A stretch of DNA of 64,000 nucleotides from Bacteroidia bacterium (GCA_030427585.1 JAUIBW010000002.1:124001-188000); one strand, 5' to 3'. Counted from the first letter of the stretch, positions 17,907 to 27,493 are shown. The notes: a model not told the origin generated them from the sequence alone. A program made the numbers and translations.

Positions 17907-20696
17907 TTAGTTGTCTTTACGAAAAGCAGAAGGCGAAAGACCATATATTTTTTTAAAACACTTTGAAAAATAGGTTACCTCACTGAAACCCACACTATAA
18001 GCAGCTTCTGCAATGCCTATGTTAGTGTTTTTAAGTAATTCTGCTGCGGATTTCAAGCGTTCGTTCCGAATAAACTCTGTTGTAGATACTCCCAATAGAG
18101 ATTTTAGTTTTCTGTGCAATTGCATACGACTCATTCTCATTAACTTACTGAATTCTTCTACGTTAAGAGAAGGTTCGGTTAATTTTTTATCTAAGACAGT
18201 CTGCATTCTCTCCAAAAACTGTTCGTCGAGATTTGTTATTGCAATATCTCTAGGTTTTAGAATTAATTCCTGACTGTAGCGATCGCGAAGAAGTTTTCTT
18301 GAAGTTACTAAATTTTGGACTCGGGTTTGTAGGAGCTTTAATCTAAATGGCTTTTTTATATAATCATCAGCACCGATTTCTAAACCTTTATATTGATCTT
18401 CTTCGCCAGCTCTAGCTGTTAATAATATAATTGGTATATGACAGGTGCGTTCATCTAACTTTAATTGTTTACATAATTCCAACCCATTAGTCTCTGGCAT
18501 CATTATATCAGAAATAATAATATCGGGCACAAACTTTATTGCTTTTTCAATACCTATTTTACCATTTCTAGCTTCTAAAACCTGATAAGGTCCTGAAAAT
18601 GATTTATTTACAAAACATCTAATATCTGGATTATCTTCTACAATGAGTAAAATAGGTTGATCTATATCTGGATCTGGATCTATATCTTTTCTACCTTGGG
18701 TCAAAATAATGTCAGGTTCAAAGTCCGTAGAAAATGTACCTACTGGCTTTGATCTAACTAATTCATCTTTATTAAAATCGTTTTCGGTAATAGGTAAAAC
18801 GACTTTAAATTGTATCCTGTTATTTGTTGTATTTTCTACCGTTATTTCTCCGTATGATAAAGCAACCAATTCTTTAACCAATGACAGACCTATACCAACA
18901 CCATCAGCATTAGCATCAACTTGGTAAAACCTATTAAAAATTTGGTCAATCTTTTCTTTGGGAAACGTTGCCCCTGTATTTTCTATATTAACTTCTAAAT
19001 AATCTTTATTTATAGTAGTTTCAAAGTTTATCAAACCATTATCTGGTGTATATTTAAAAGCATTAGACAGTAAGTTGATTACAATTTTTTCTATTACATT
19101 CCTATCAAACCAAATATTTTTTAAGTCACCAACTTTTACCGAATATTTAATGCTTTTTTGCTTTGCCAGATATTGAAATGAGGATGTTATAGATTTTAAA
19201 TGAGGAGATAAATTACCTTGGATAACTCTTAACTTTAGATTTCCTGATTCTAACTTAGAAAGATCTAATAACTGGTCTACCAAGCTCAATAACCTCTTAG
19301 AATTGCGCTGTATCATTTCAAACTCTTCACGGTCAGCTTTGTTTAATTTTTCTGAAGCTAGTTTTTTTTCAATAGGAGTTAAGATTAATGTAAGAGGTGT
19401 ACGAAATTCATGCGAAATATTTACAAAAAATTTGGACTTTAAAGTATCTATTTCATTTAATTTTTTGTTGGTTTTCTGACGATTTCGGTATAATAAGAAA
19501 AAAAATAAGCCTGCTAACGAGGTTATGCCAATGCCACCTAGTAACAAATTTCGTTGATTTTTCTTTTGTTGTTGAACCAATTCATTTTGTGAAGTTAATA
19601 CAGAAATTTCCTGCTCTTTTTTTTCAGTTTGGTATTTCTTTTCAAGATCTAACGCTAAGTTTCTTTGTTTTCTTGTTTCAAGAGAATCTTTATAGATCAT
19701 GGCTAGTTTATAAAACTCAGAAGATTTTTTAAAATCTCCTACTTTTAAATATGATTCAGCAAGATTTTTAGTAATACCTACTAAGATACCACTTTTTCCA
19801 GTGTCGGATTTTGAATAGACATTGTATGCCTCCTCAAAGTATTTTATAGCTTTTTCGTAATTTTCAATTCTATACAAAAAACCTGCATAGGTACGATTGG
19901 CAGCTGCAATATTACTACGATCCCCAGTTTCTGTAAGGACTTTCAGTCTTAGCCTATAATAAGCATCAGCCTTATCATATAGTTTAAGGTCTGTATTTAT
20001 GATCCCTAATGACCAGTAAATTCTAGCCAAATCTTTAAAAAATCCTTTATTTTTAAAATAAAGGATACTTTTTTCGTAGAATGGCATAGCCTTATCATAC
20101 TGCCTTCTTTGACCATATATATTGCCCATCAATACATATCCGTAATTCTCATGATATTCGTCGTTAATTTCAGACGCCATTTTTATAGCTCTTTTAAAAT
20201 AACCTTCTGCCTTTGATATATAAGAAGTATCTTGAACACTATAAGTTCTTAGCAGCACTTCTCCCAGGTTGAACATAGATTTTATCACATGCTTGTTTTT
20301 CATTCCTGAGTATTGAGAGACAGAATCTATTTTTTGATATATAGTTATAGCATCTAGATCTTCAAATTTAGAGTAATGTATATTGCCAATTGGAATATAC
20401 GCACTGGCGATAACTTCAGGTAAATCATGTTCTATTCCAAGTGCAAGTGCTTTTTTAGCATAGTAATAGGTTGAATCATAATTAACTTTCTTAAAATAAA
20501 TAGAAGCAATTTCGCTTTGTGTCTTCCCTAATAATAAAGGGGTAGATTTTCCCTTTAAGATTTCAAGGTCATGTAACGCCAATTGAAGTGCATCATCGTA
20601 TTTTGATAATTTAATTAAAGAGTCAATCTTTGAATTTTGCTGACTATAAATAAGTACAGTTATGAAAAAAATGGAGATGAAGATACTGATTTTCAT
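17907..20696 (-). CDS. TPR hybrid histidine kinase / response regulator / AraC protein
   Basis: A 929-residue one-protein two-component system. A signal peptide (residues 1-19) precedes tetratricopeptide repeats at about 30-345 in the periplasm. A coiled coil and one membrane helix (about 384-404) lead to a HisKA domain with H429 (NISHEFRTPL) and an HATPase domain (N-box NLLSNAFKYTPDNG, G-box GVGIGLSLVK). A receiver domain carries D730 (DIIISDIMMPETNG) and KKPF. A C-terminal AraC-type HTH (about 830-929) binds DNA. The layout matches the Bacteroidota hybrid two-component family, with TPRs in place of a beta-propeller sensor. The adjacent - strand envelope operon is a natural target. Confidence 0.9.
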   Translation of the reverse strand: MKISIFISIFFITVLIYSQQNSKIDSLIKLSKYDDALQLALHDLEILKGKSTPLLLGKTQSEIASIYFKKVNYDSTYYYAKKALALGIEHDLPEVIASAYIPIGNIHYSKFEDLDAITIYQKIDSVSQYSGMKNKHVIKSMFNLGEVLLRTYSVQDTSYISKAEGYFKRAIKMASEINDEYHENYGYVLMGNIYGQRRQYDKAMPFYEKSILYFKNKGFFKDLARIYWSLGIINTDLKLYDKADAYYRLRLKVLTETGDRSNIAAANRTYAGFLYRIENYEKAIKYFEEAYNVYSKSDTGKSGILVGITKNLAESYLKVGDFKKSSEFYKLAMIYKDSLETRKQRNLALDLEKKYQTEKKEQEISVLTSQNELVQQQKKNQRNLLLGGIGITSLAGLFFFLLYRNRQKTNKKLNEIDTLKSKFFVNISHEFRTPLTLILTPIEKKLASEKLNKADREEFEMIQRNSKRLLSLVDQLLDLSKLESGNLKLRVIQGNLSPHLKSITSSFQYLAKQKSIKYSVKVGDLKNIWFDRNVIEKIVINLLSNAFKYTPDNGLINFETTINKDYLEVNIENTGATFPKEKIDQIFNRFYQVDANADGVGIGLSLVKELVALSYGEITVENTTNNRIQFKVVLPITENDFNKDELVRSKPVGTFSTDFEPDIILTQGRKDIDPDPDIDQPILLIVEDNPDIRCFVNKSFSGPYQVLEARNGKIGIEKAIKFVPDIIISDIMMPETNGLELCKQLKLDERTCHIPIILLTARAGEEDQYKGLEIGADDYIKKPFRLKLLQTRVQNLVTSRKLLRDRYSQELILKPRDIAITNLDEQFLERMQTVLDKKLTEPSLNVEEFSKLMRMSRMQLHRKLKSLLGVSTTEFIRNERLKSAAELLKNTNIGIAEAAYSVGFSEVTYFSKCFKKIYGLSPSAFRKDN

Positions 20697-21011
20697 AAAT
20701 CTAAAATTATATAAAAATTTAATAACTTAACATATAGATCAAAATTTTTCAAATACTTGATTTTCAGCTCTCAGGTATAAAAACTGAAAAAATAGGCACT
20801 TTATTTAGGTACTTCAAAATTTACTCTTACACCTAAAAACATTTTAAACTATTGATAACAAACAAATTAACTCATATATCATCTAAAGTAATGGATTTGC
20901 AACCTTCGGGAGAATCGCACGAAAGGCTCACAATTTTTAAAGAAGTAAACAGATAAATCTATGAAAAACAAAAAAACTAAAACATTAAAATTCAATATTT
21001 TATCTTTTTAG
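20697..21011. other. Gene-poor left flank of the integrated element
   Basis: This 315-nt AT-rich stretch holds the promoter side of the hybrid regulator. On the + strand it holds a short open frame (about 20848-20956) whose end reads VMDLQPSGESHERLTIFKEV before a TAA. The codon pattern of that piece is gene-like, so it may be the 3' end of a gene cut off by earlier integration. Its family is unknown. No other feature seen. Confidence 0.4.
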
Positions 21012-21053
21012 TAGCGGGAGCAGGACTCGAACCTGCGACCTTCGGGTTATGAG
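21012..21053 (-). other. Left attachment site: 3' fragment of tRNA-Met
   Basis: On the - strand this is the 3' part of a tRNA with CAT in the anticodon loop (CTCATAACCC), variable loop, T-arm (stem GCAGG/CCTGC around TTCGAGT), acceptor strand TCCCGCT and discriminator A. No D-arm or 5' acceptor strand follows, so it is not a complete tRNA. The 17-bp core 21037-21053 recurs exactly at 56434-56450. It marks the left junction of an element integrated into tRNA-Met. Confidence 0.85.
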
Positions 21054-21156
21054 TATTTTACCATACTACCACAAATAAACATAAATATACTGAAAATCAA
21101 TTAATTATATTTTTATTAATAAGCTTTAATATCAAATAATAGGGTTTAAAATCAAC

Positions 21157-21179
21157 AAATGTTGTACCTATGTTGTACC
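21157..21179 (+). repeat. Integrase arm-type repeat, left copy
   Basis: This holds two tandem copies of TGTTGTACC(TA) at 11-bp spacing, about 100 bp inside the left tRNA fragment and just upstream of the integrase. The same 23 bp occurs in direct orientation at 56336-56358, inside the right end. Tandem repeats in this position are typical binding sites for the N-terminal arm-binding domain of tyrosine integrases. Confidence 0.75.
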
Positions 21180-21214
21180 TATTTTTATTACTTTTATATT
21201 CTCAAGTAATTATT

Positions 21215-22423
21215 ATGGTAACAGTTAAAGCAGTACTCCGCAAAAAAAATAATCCTGAAGGGCAATATCCAATTGCCATTAGAATCACCAAAGACAGAAA
21301 AAGTACTTATTTAGGAACTGGTCAGTATATTGAAGAAAAGTATTGGGATGAGAAAAATAGATGCGTTAGAAAATCACATCCTAATGCTAGCATTATCAAT
21401 AATTTTATAATTACAAAAGTTGCCGAGGCAAATAAAAAAGCTCTTGAAGCCGAAAGCAGCTCGGACTATCAAACAGTCAATTTAATAAAGAAAAGAATCA
21501 GACAAAACAAGAAAGTCGATTTTTTCAAGGTTGCAAATATGCACCTCCAAAACCTTAAAAATAGAGGAAACCATCATCAATATGATACTGAGGTTGGTCG
21601 TTTAAACAAATTCAAAACGTTTCTTAAAAAAAAGGAGCTGTCCTTTAACGAACTCAATGTCCCACTTCTCAAAAACTTTGAAGCCTATCTACTTCACGAT
21701 AATAAGCGCTCACCAAGAACTGTTGTAAATTATCTCATTTTAATACGAACTATTTATAATCTAGCCATATCAGAGTCTTTAGTTGATAGGGGTAGATATC
21801 CTTTTGGAAAAGGAAAAGTCCAAATTAAAATTCCTGAGACACAAAAAATCGGGTTTAATATAGCGGAAATCCAGAAATTGGAGAATGCAACTAATTTAAC
21901 TGAGGCTCAACAAAAAGCTGTACACGTTTGGCTTATTAGTTTTTATTTCGCTGGTATAAGGGTTGGTGATGTATTAAGATTGAAATGGTCTGACTTTAAT
22001 GACGGAAGATTGATGTATCGGATGAACAAAAATAGTAAACTAGTTACCTTAAAAACGCCTGATAAAGCTAATGTCATACTTAAAATGTACCAACATAATT
22101 ATTCATTTAAAAACGACTTGATTTTTGATTATCTTAAAGGTACTGATTTAGTTGATTCTCAAATGGTTTCGGTCAGAACACAGACCATAACACGAAACTT
22201 AAACAGACACTTGAAAAAAGTTGCTGCTAATCTAAACATCAATAAAAAAATGAGTATGCATATAGCAAGACATAGTTTTGGTAATATTTCAGGTGATAAA
22301 ATCCCAATTCAAATGCTTCAGAAGCTTTATAGGCACTCATCTGTAACCACTACTATAAACTATCAAGCTAATTTTATTAATAAGGATGCTGATGATGCCT
22401 TGGACAGTGTTATAAATTTTTAG
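21215..22423 (+). CDS. int: Tyrosine recombinase / integrase
   Basis: A site-specific tyrosine recombinase of about 402 residues of the Bacteroidota ICE type. It has an arm-binding N-terminus (MVTVKAVLRKKNNPEGQYPI), a SAM-like core-binding domain and a C-terminal catalytic domain with Arg in AGIRVGDVLRLKW, HIARHSFG (HxxRH) and the nucleophile Tyr in TTTINYQ. The open frame extends upstream to ATG 21170, but that ATG lies inside the arm-type repeat, so ATG 21215 is preferred. Position next to the left tRNA-Met fragment indicates that it integrates this element at tRNA-Met. Confidence 0.92.
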   Translation: MVTVKAVLRKKNNPEGQYPIAIRITKDRKSTYLGTGQYIEEKYWDEKNRCVRKSHPNASIINNFIITKVAEANKKALEAESSSDYQTVNLIKKRIRQNKKVDFFKVANMHLQNLKNRGNHHQYDTEVGRLNKFKTFLKKKELSFNELNVPLLKNFEAYLLHDNKRSPRTVVNYLILIRTIYNLAISESLVDRGRYPFGKGKVQIKIPETQKIGFNIAEIQKLENATNLTEAQQKAVHVWLISFYFAGIRVGDVLRLKWSDFNDGRLMYRMNKNSKLVTLKTPDKANVILKMYQHNYSFKNDLIFDYLKGTDLVDSQMVSVRTQTITRNLNRHLKKVAANLNINKKMSMHIARHSFGNISGDKIPIQMLQKLYRHSSVTTTINYQANFINKDADDALDSVINF

Positions 22424-22557
22424 GAGGCAAATCAACAATGAACATCTTTAAAAAAATAGAATTAAACTAATTTGTTGACTCAATTAAGGATTCAACAGAT
22501 TCAAAAATATTAAAGTTAAACATTACCTATAAGCCTGATGCAAGGTTTAATTATTAT

Positions 22558-23409
22558 ATGAATGATATTATCTCACACAACGAAACAAGTATACAAGATT
22601 CATTTTGCATAAAAACTATTAGAAAAGAGTTTCTTAAAAATGAAAAAAACCTATGTTCTATCTATAATCAAGTTATACTAATAGAAAAAGGTAGTGGAAA
22701 TTTGAGCATTTTAGAAAACACGCACCAAATAACAGACTATGAACTTATTCTAATCCCTAAGAACGAAGTTTACCGGTTTGGTCAGGGAACAAAGATAAAA
22801 GGATTGATACTTTTATTTGGTGACTGTGTCTGGGAAAGAAGTCCTTCTAGCAATAATGATTGTAAATCTTTACTTTTCGATGGAATTTCATTTAGAAGCA
22901 TTAAACTTAGTACAAGCACATACAATTCTTTGCAGTCCATAATGAATGAATTGCTCTCGGAGTTTAAAGAATCAAATTATATTAATAAATTAGATGTACT
23001 AGCTGCGTATCTCAAAATAATTATGATAAAAGTGGCCAATACCTATGAGGCACTGGGCAGCTCTTTCAGTGATTTTGACAGAGAAATTTATCAAAGTTTC
23101 CTAAAGGAAGTTGAACAAAAATCAAATGAACGTTTGAGCGTTAACGAGTATGCAGACATTTTAAATACTTCTCCAAAAAAATTATCAAATGTATGTAGAG
23201 CCATTGGGGAAACCAGCCCAAAGAATATCTTAAACAATAAACTGATTGCGGATGCAAAGTATCATTTAATATTTACTACATCTCCTATGAAAGAGATTGC
23301 TTATCAATTAAACTTTCAATCCATCTATCAATTCAGTCATTTTTTTAAGAAACATACGGGATTTCCTCCTAAAAAATACAGAACAGCTATGACACAAATT
23401 GACAAATAA
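22558..23409 (+). CDS. AraC-family transcriptional regulator
   Basis: A 283-residue regulator. The N-terminal half looks like a cupin-type sensing domain (LILIPKNEVYRFGQGTKIKG). The C-terminal about 100 residues form the two helix-turn-helix AraC domain (LSVNEYADILNTSPKKLSNV, then MKEIAYQLNFQSIYQFSHFF, FKKHTGFPPKKYR). It lies directly upstream of a glycolipid-binding/nitrilase pair and near an HD-hydrolase gene. Two near-identical promoter blocks (23398 and 25018) precede these targets, so this protein is the probable activator. The first block overlaps its own stop codon. Confidence 0.88.
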   Translation: MNDIISHNETSIQDSFCIKTIRKEFLKNEKNLCSIYNQVILIEKGSGNLSILENTHQITDYELILIPKNEVYRFGQGTKIKGLILLFGDCVWERSPSSNNDCKSLLFDGISFRSIKLSTSTYNSLQSIMNELLSEFKESNYINKLDVLAAYLKIIMIKVANTYEALGSSFSDFDREIYQSFLKEVEQKSNERLSVNEYADILNTSPKKLSNVCRAIGETSPKNILNNKLIADAKYHLIFTTSPMKEIAYQLNFQSIYQFSHFFKKHTGFPPKKYRTAMTQIDK

Positions 23410-23456
23410 GTGTCATATAATGACATTTTCTATTTTCAATCGACGAATTATTTTTA
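23398..23456 (+). promoter_or_regulatory. Operator/promoter block A (AraC target)
   Basis: A 34-bp block from 23398 (ATTGACAAATAA, then GTGTCATATAATGACA, TTTTCT) is almost repeated at 25018. It contains the palindrome TGTCAtataaTGACA (23411-23425). A TATTTTTA -7-like element begins exactly 51 bp after the block start (23449), the same distance as in block B. It should drive the glycolipid-binding and nitrilase genes. Confidence 0.7.
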
Positions 23457-23537
23457 AGAAAATTTTATCCGGAGATTAAGCCAGATGTCACTGTAATTAT
23501 TCTCGCAGATTCCCCTGATAACGGTTATAACTATATT

Positions 23538-24134
23538 ATGCTAAAACAGAATGAACATATCATTATTTGGAAGAGAGAAAGCGTTGACACTACAACAATA
23601 GAAACGTTAAGACTCATTAAAGCTTATAATGATTATAGTATTAAAAGTATTGTAAATGGAACCTTAGCGGGTAAGCCTTTATTGATAGAATACCGTATTT
23701 CAATTGATAAGACTTGGAATGTCAAAACAGTTGAAATTGAGTCTAAACTTAATGATTCATTGAAAATTAGTTTAAAAACCGATTCTACAGGAAAGTGGTT
23801 TAATAATGATAATCAAGAGATAAAGGAATTAAATGGATGCATTGATATCGACATAACTATCACCCCTTTTACCAATACACTTCCAATTCGGAGGCTTGGT
23901 TCCATTTTAAAAAATAGAACTAAAATTAATGTTCTTTACTTTGATATTTCAAGTTGGAGCTTCAAAAAAGTACAACAATATTATACTATGCTAGATAGTA
24001 ATTTATATAAATACGAAGGTGCGTTTAGGAATTTCACCGCTAATTTACCAACTGATAATTATGGATTTGTTACATCCTATCCTAATTTATTTAAAAGAAT
24101 TTACCCAACTAGAAACCTTTTAATACAGCAATAA
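23538..24134 (+). CDS. Putative glycolipid-binding protein (DUF1089 family)
   Basis: A 198-residue cytoplasmic protein matching the putative glycolipid-binding family (PF06475). The hallmarks are LIEYRISIDKTWNVKTVEIE, the family signature NGCIDIDITITPFTNTLPIR, then the Y-rich KVQQYYTMLDSNLYKYEG and GFVTSYPNLFKR ending. It is preceded by the AraC operator block and ends 5 nt before the nitrilase gene, so these two form an operon. In many bacteria this family neighbours AraC regulators. Its ligand is not firmly established. Confidence 0.85.
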   Translation: MLKQNEHIIIWKRESVDTTTIETLRLIKAYNDYSIKSIVNGTLAGKPLLIEYRISIDKTWNVKTVEIESKLNDSLKISLKTDSTGKWFNNDNQEIKELNGCIDIDITITPFTNTLPIRRLGSILKNRTKINVLYFDISSWSFKKVQQYYTMLDSNLYKYEGAFRNFTANLPTDNYGFVTSYPNLFKRIYPTRNLLIQQ

Positions 24135-24139
24135 AGAAA

Positions 24140-24856
24140 GTGAAAATTTGTATTGTACAGACAAAATCTAGTAAAGGAAATATTAAAGGTAATATTCAAA
24201 ACCATATACAATGGATTAAAACTGCCATTATGGAAAAGGCAGATTTGATAATATTCCCAGAATTGTCTTTAACGGGTTATGAGCCAACTCTGGCTAAAGA
24301 ACTTGCGACTTGCCAAAACGATGTGATATTATCGGATTTTCAAAAAATCAGCAGCTCAAATAACATTACCATTGGAGTGGGTTTGCCAACCAAATCCAGA
24401 TCTGGCCTATCTATAAGTATGATTATTTTTTACCCTAACCAACCTTGCCAAACATATTCTAAACAAATACTGCACCCTGATGAAACCCTCTATTTTACAG
24501 AAGGAAAAGAACATGGAATCATTAGTATAAAAAATCACAAAGTTGCTCCTGCCATTTGTTATGAATCCTTGAAAGAAGAACATATAATAAAGGCTAAAGA
24601 ACTAGGCGCAGATATTTATCTAGCAAGTGTTGCTAAATCTCAATCAGGGATTGCAGAAGCATACAAATACTTTCCTGTGATAGCTAAAAAGTATTCCACT
24701 CCTATTTTATTGGCTAATTGTATAGGATATTGCGATAACTTTGAAAGTGTTGGTCAGTCAGCAATTTGGAATGAAAAAGGAAACTTAATCGGACAACTTG
24801 ATAATAGGAATGAAGGAATATTGATTTATGACACAGAAGAAAAAAGAAAGCTTTAA
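24140..24856 (+). CDS. Nitrilase-superfamily carbon-nitrogen hydrolase
   Basis: A 238-residue hydrolase. The Glu-Lys-Cys triad is visible as Glu in IIFPELSLTGYEP, Lys in TYSKQILHPDE and Cys in APAICYESLKEEH. It probably cleaves an amide or nitrile. The start is GTG 24140, 5 nt after the previous stop, giving the family N-terminus MKICIVQTKSSKGN. It is co-transcribed with the glycolipid-binding gene under the AraC-type promoter block. Substrate unknown. Confidence 0.9.
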   Translation: MKICIVQTKSSKGNIKGNIQNHIQWIKTAIMEKADLIIFPELSLTGYEPTLAKELATCQNDVILSDFQKISSSNNITIGVGLPTKSRSGLSISMIIFYPNQPCQTYSKQILHPDETLYFTEGKEHGIISIKNHKVAPAICYESLKEEHIIKAKELGADIYLASVAKSQSGIAEAYKYFPVIAKKYSTPILLANCIGYCDNFESVGQSAIWNEKGNLIGQLDNRNEGILIYDTEEKRKL

Positions 24857-25017
24857 AAAACATCAAGCTCTTTTAACACGCAAACAAACTAGAGCAATAA
24901 CCTGTAAATCAATTTTTTAATTATTAAATATTACTTATAAATAACCTACCTCCTTTTTAGTTTTATTCCAAGTTCAATAGCTCTTAGTAAAAAGGATGTT
25001 CAACTCTAGTTTCCCAA

Positions 25018-25076
25018 ATTGGCAAATAATCAGTACATAATGACATTTTCTTCACTCTGCTCTATACTTACTTTTG
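25018..25076 (+). promoter_or_regulatory. Operator/promoter block B (AraC target)
   Basis: This is the second copy of the block at 23398: ATTGGCAAATAA, a divergent hexamer, then ATAATGACATTTTCT. A TACTTTTG element (25069-25076), matching the Bacteroidota -7 consensus TAnnTTTG, begins 51 bp after the block start, as in block A. Transcription would start about 10 nt before ATG 25095 of the HD hydrolase gene. Confidence 0.75.
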
Positions 25077-25094
25077 AAGAAAAACTTATTCATT

Positions 25095-25745
25095 ATGAGA
25101 ACAACAAGAAACTATGCCATAGCTGGCATTAAAATTCCCGACAGTACAATTGCAAATCAAGCTACCGAACTACTTAGAGAACACGGTAACGACTTTATTT
25201 ACAATCACTCATTGAGAGTCTTTTTATTTTCTTCAATTTTCGGAAATCAGAGGGATTTAAAATACGATTCCGAGCTACTCTATGTTAGCTCAATATTTCA
25301 CGATTTGGGTTTAACAACTCATTATAGCAGTCCAGACAAACGTTTTGAGGTAGATGGAGCTAATGCAGCTAGAGATTTTCTAAAAAGCCACGGTATGCCA
25401 AACAAATCTCTACAATTGGTCTGGGATACGATAGCACTACATACAACAATTGGTGTAGCGGAATACAAGGAAAGCGAAGTTGCGCTAATGTATGACGGTG
25501 TAGGTATGGATGTTATGGGCGACAAATACGATAGTATTAGTGATAAAGATAGACAAGACATTATCAATGCTTTCCCAAGAACCGATTTTAAAAAGAAAAT
25601 CATACCTCAATTTTTTGAAGGGTTCAAGCACAAAACTGAAACTACTTTTGGAAATATAAAGGCAGATGTCTGTGCCCATATGATATCTGGGTTTGAACAT
25701 AAAAACTTCTGTTCCTGCATTCTTAATTCACCCTGGTCTGAATAG
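25095..25745 (+). CDS. HD-domain hydrolase, cyanamide hydratase-like
   Basis: A 216-residue metal-dependent HD-superfamily protein. Visible motifs are the N-terminal His (FIYNHSLRVFLF), HD in VSSIFHDLGLTTH, FEVDGANAARDFL, then ALHTT and the C-terminal ETTFGNIKADV. This arrangement fits the HD proteins related to cyanamide hydratase. An in-frame TTG lies upstream (25074), but it falls within the -7 element, so ATG 25095 is the start. It belongs to the AraC regulon through promoter block B. The natural substrate is unknown. Confidence 0.85.
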   Translation: MRTTRNYAIAGIKIPDSTIANQATELLREHGNDFIYNHSLRVFLFSSIFGNQRDLKYDSELLYVSSIFHDLGLTTHYSSPDKRFEVDGANAARDFLKSHGMPNKSLQLVWDTIALHTTIGVAEYKESEVALMYDGVGMDVMGDKYDSISDKDRQDIINAFPRTDFKKKIIPQFFEGFKHKTETTFGNIKADVCAHMISGFEHKNFCSCILNSPWSE

Positions 25746-25872
25746 GGGATTTATTAAAATTATGTGACTGATTAGCACGCTTCTAAGAACTTCAGTTTTT
25801 AATGTTTAGCGTGCTGATTGGTGGCAAAACTTGAATAATAAGACTTTGACCAACTAATTTAGACTTCACAAA

Positions 25873-25983
25873 ATGAATGAGTACAATATTAAGGCAGGAC
25901 AGCCTCATAATGCTGTAATAATTCTTATATTAATTTCTCTTCTAGCATTATTTCGATTCTATGAATACAGATTACTCAGTTAA
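25873..25983 (+). CDS. Small single-helix membrane protein
   Basis: A 36-residue frame from ATG 25873: an N-terminal polar start (MNEYNIKAGQPHN), one hydrophobic helix (AVIILILISLLALF), then RFYEYRLLS. It sits in the 260-nt gap between the HD hydrolase and the frameshifted thioesterase, on the same strand. Its short length makes it uncertain. Confidence 0.35.
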   Translation: MNEYNIKAGQPHNAVIILILISLLALFRFYEYRLLS

Positions 25984-26005
25984 CTTAACCAAATAAAATA
26001 AACCA

Positions 26006-26478
26006 ATGAACACTATTTCAATATTAGAGTATATCTATAAAATGATCAAGGGAAATTTAGATGAAAATCACCGTACATTTATGATATACCCAACAGCTAT
26101 CTCTAAAACCCTAGGTTTTAAAATAACTAAAATTGATGAAGGTGCTGCTACCATTGAAGTAGAAGCTGACCCTTTAAAACACGGCAACCAACAAGGAACT
26201 GTACACGGAGGTTTTCTATGTGAATTAGCAGACGCCGCTATTGGAACGGCACATTCTACTTTAATGGAAGAAGGAGAGAGTTTCACTTCCCTAGAACTTA
26301 AAATAAACTTTTCCGTCCTGTATGGAAAGAAACATTAAGAGCAGTTGCCAAGCCAATACAAAGCGGGAAAACAGTCAGTTGTTATGTCTGTGAAATTTAC
26401 AAAACAAATGGAAAACAGGCAGCTTCGGTAACAAGCACCGTGATGACACTTCGTGGGGAAAAAGCTAAAGGAAGATAA
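26006..26478 (+). pseudogene. PaaI-type thioesterase, single-base frameshift
   Basis: A hotdog-fold thioesterase gene. The first frame gives the family core HGNQQGTVHGGFLCELADAA and SLELKINF but ends at TAA 26336 after 110 residues. The family sequence resumes in the next frame (RPVWKETLRAVAKPIQSGKT, then SVTSTVMTLRGEKAKGR) and stops at 26478. One missing T in the run at about 26309-26312 explains this. The repaired protein would be about 157 residues, a normal length. It is either a recent pseudogene or a sequencing error in a homopolymer. Confidence 0.8.
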
Positions 26479-26628
26479 TAAAGTAAGCCAACTGTAAGAT
26501 GCCCACTTGGGAAGCATCTTTTATAGCAACCCTATTTCTATTTTATGTTTGTCTTAATAGAAAGGCAGATTTAAACTCTTAAAAAAATAAGAGCCCTGCA
26601 CTAAATTCAATCAAAACAAAGTTTATCT

Positions 26629-27468
26629 GTGACAAATGAAATACAACATATACTTGATGAATGTAAGTTGGCTCTCGATGAAGTTAATGAGAAAAACCTG
26701 AGTGAATTTTCAAATGTTGAAAAGGGTATTAAAATATCTCGAAAATATCTACAAGAGTTAAGGTTTATAGTCCGCGAAAGGAATTTTCTCAATAAAGAAA
26801 ATGAAATATTGTTCTTCAAAAAACAAAAACCATTTATCTATGGGCAGCTAAAATTTTACGCTAAACTGTATAAGTATCTTATGCAAAAACCTAGAGGTAC
26901 CGATAAATCTAAGCGTGCATATATTGATGTTGAAATCAAAAAATTACAAGAGTATTATTTTTGTAATAACGAGTTCATTAAATATTACAGGCAAAATGCG
27001 ACATTCCTGGATGAGTTCTATTTCTTACGGGGAAATGACAATATAGGATTGTTGGCTAATACTTCCCACTTTTATACTGATGCAGAATTTTCAACAAGTC
27101 ACGATAATGCTGTTGCAAAAATTTTAGCATATGATTTACTTCTAAACCATTACACTAACGAACTAAATGAATTGAAAAAAACAACTAAAAAAATATCAAA
27201 TAATGCAAAATTATTAGAAAGTTTAAGTCTTTCTTGGACTTCAAACAAAATTGACTTAACTGAACTTATCTACGCATTAATTGCCTCTGGTGCCGTAAAA
27301 GGAGATATCAAAGATTTGGCGACAGCTTTTGAGAAAATCTTTGATGTTGACTTAGGGAATTACTACCGTAGTTTTTTGGAAATACGTGGCAGAAAAGAAG
27401 AACCTACACGGTTTTTAGAATCACTAAAATTAGGTCTTATTAAAAGAATGAAGGAGGCCGATAACTAA
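26629..27468 (+). CDS. rteC: RteC-like regulator of element excision
   Basis: A 279-residue protein of the RteC family, which in Bacteroides conjugative transposons activates excision. The diagnostic C-terminal part is IDLTELIYALIASGAVKGDI, FEKIFDVDLGNYYRSFLEIR and RFLESLKLGLIKRM. The start is GTG 26629; no better ATG precedes the conserved N-terminus. It is followed by a strong terminator at 27494. The location near integrase and transfer genes supports a role in this element's excision or transfer control. Confidence 0.88.
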   Translation: MTNEIQHILDECKLALDEVNEKNLSEFSNVEKGIKISRKYLQELRFIVRERNFLNKENEILFFKKQKPFIYGQLKFYAKLYKYLMQKPRGTDKSKRAYIDVEIKKLQEYYFCNNEFIKYYRQNATFLDEFYFLRGNDNIGLLANTSHFYTDAEFSTSHDNAVAKILAYDLLLNHYTNELNELKKTTKKISNNAKLLESLSLSWTSNKIDLTELIYALIASGAVKGDIKDLATAFEKIFDVDLGNYYRSFLEIRGRKEEPTRFLESLKLGLIKRMKEADN

Positions 27469-27493
27469 AATCGAAAGCTTAAAAAATCTCACA

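Noticed and set aside
21012..21053. Complete tRNA gene at the left end (and at 56409-56450)
   Set aside because: Only the 3' half is present; no D-arm or 5' acceptor strand pairs with it.
25074..25094. TTG start of the HD hydrolase
   Set aside because: It lies within the -7 promoter element, upstream of the expected transcript start.
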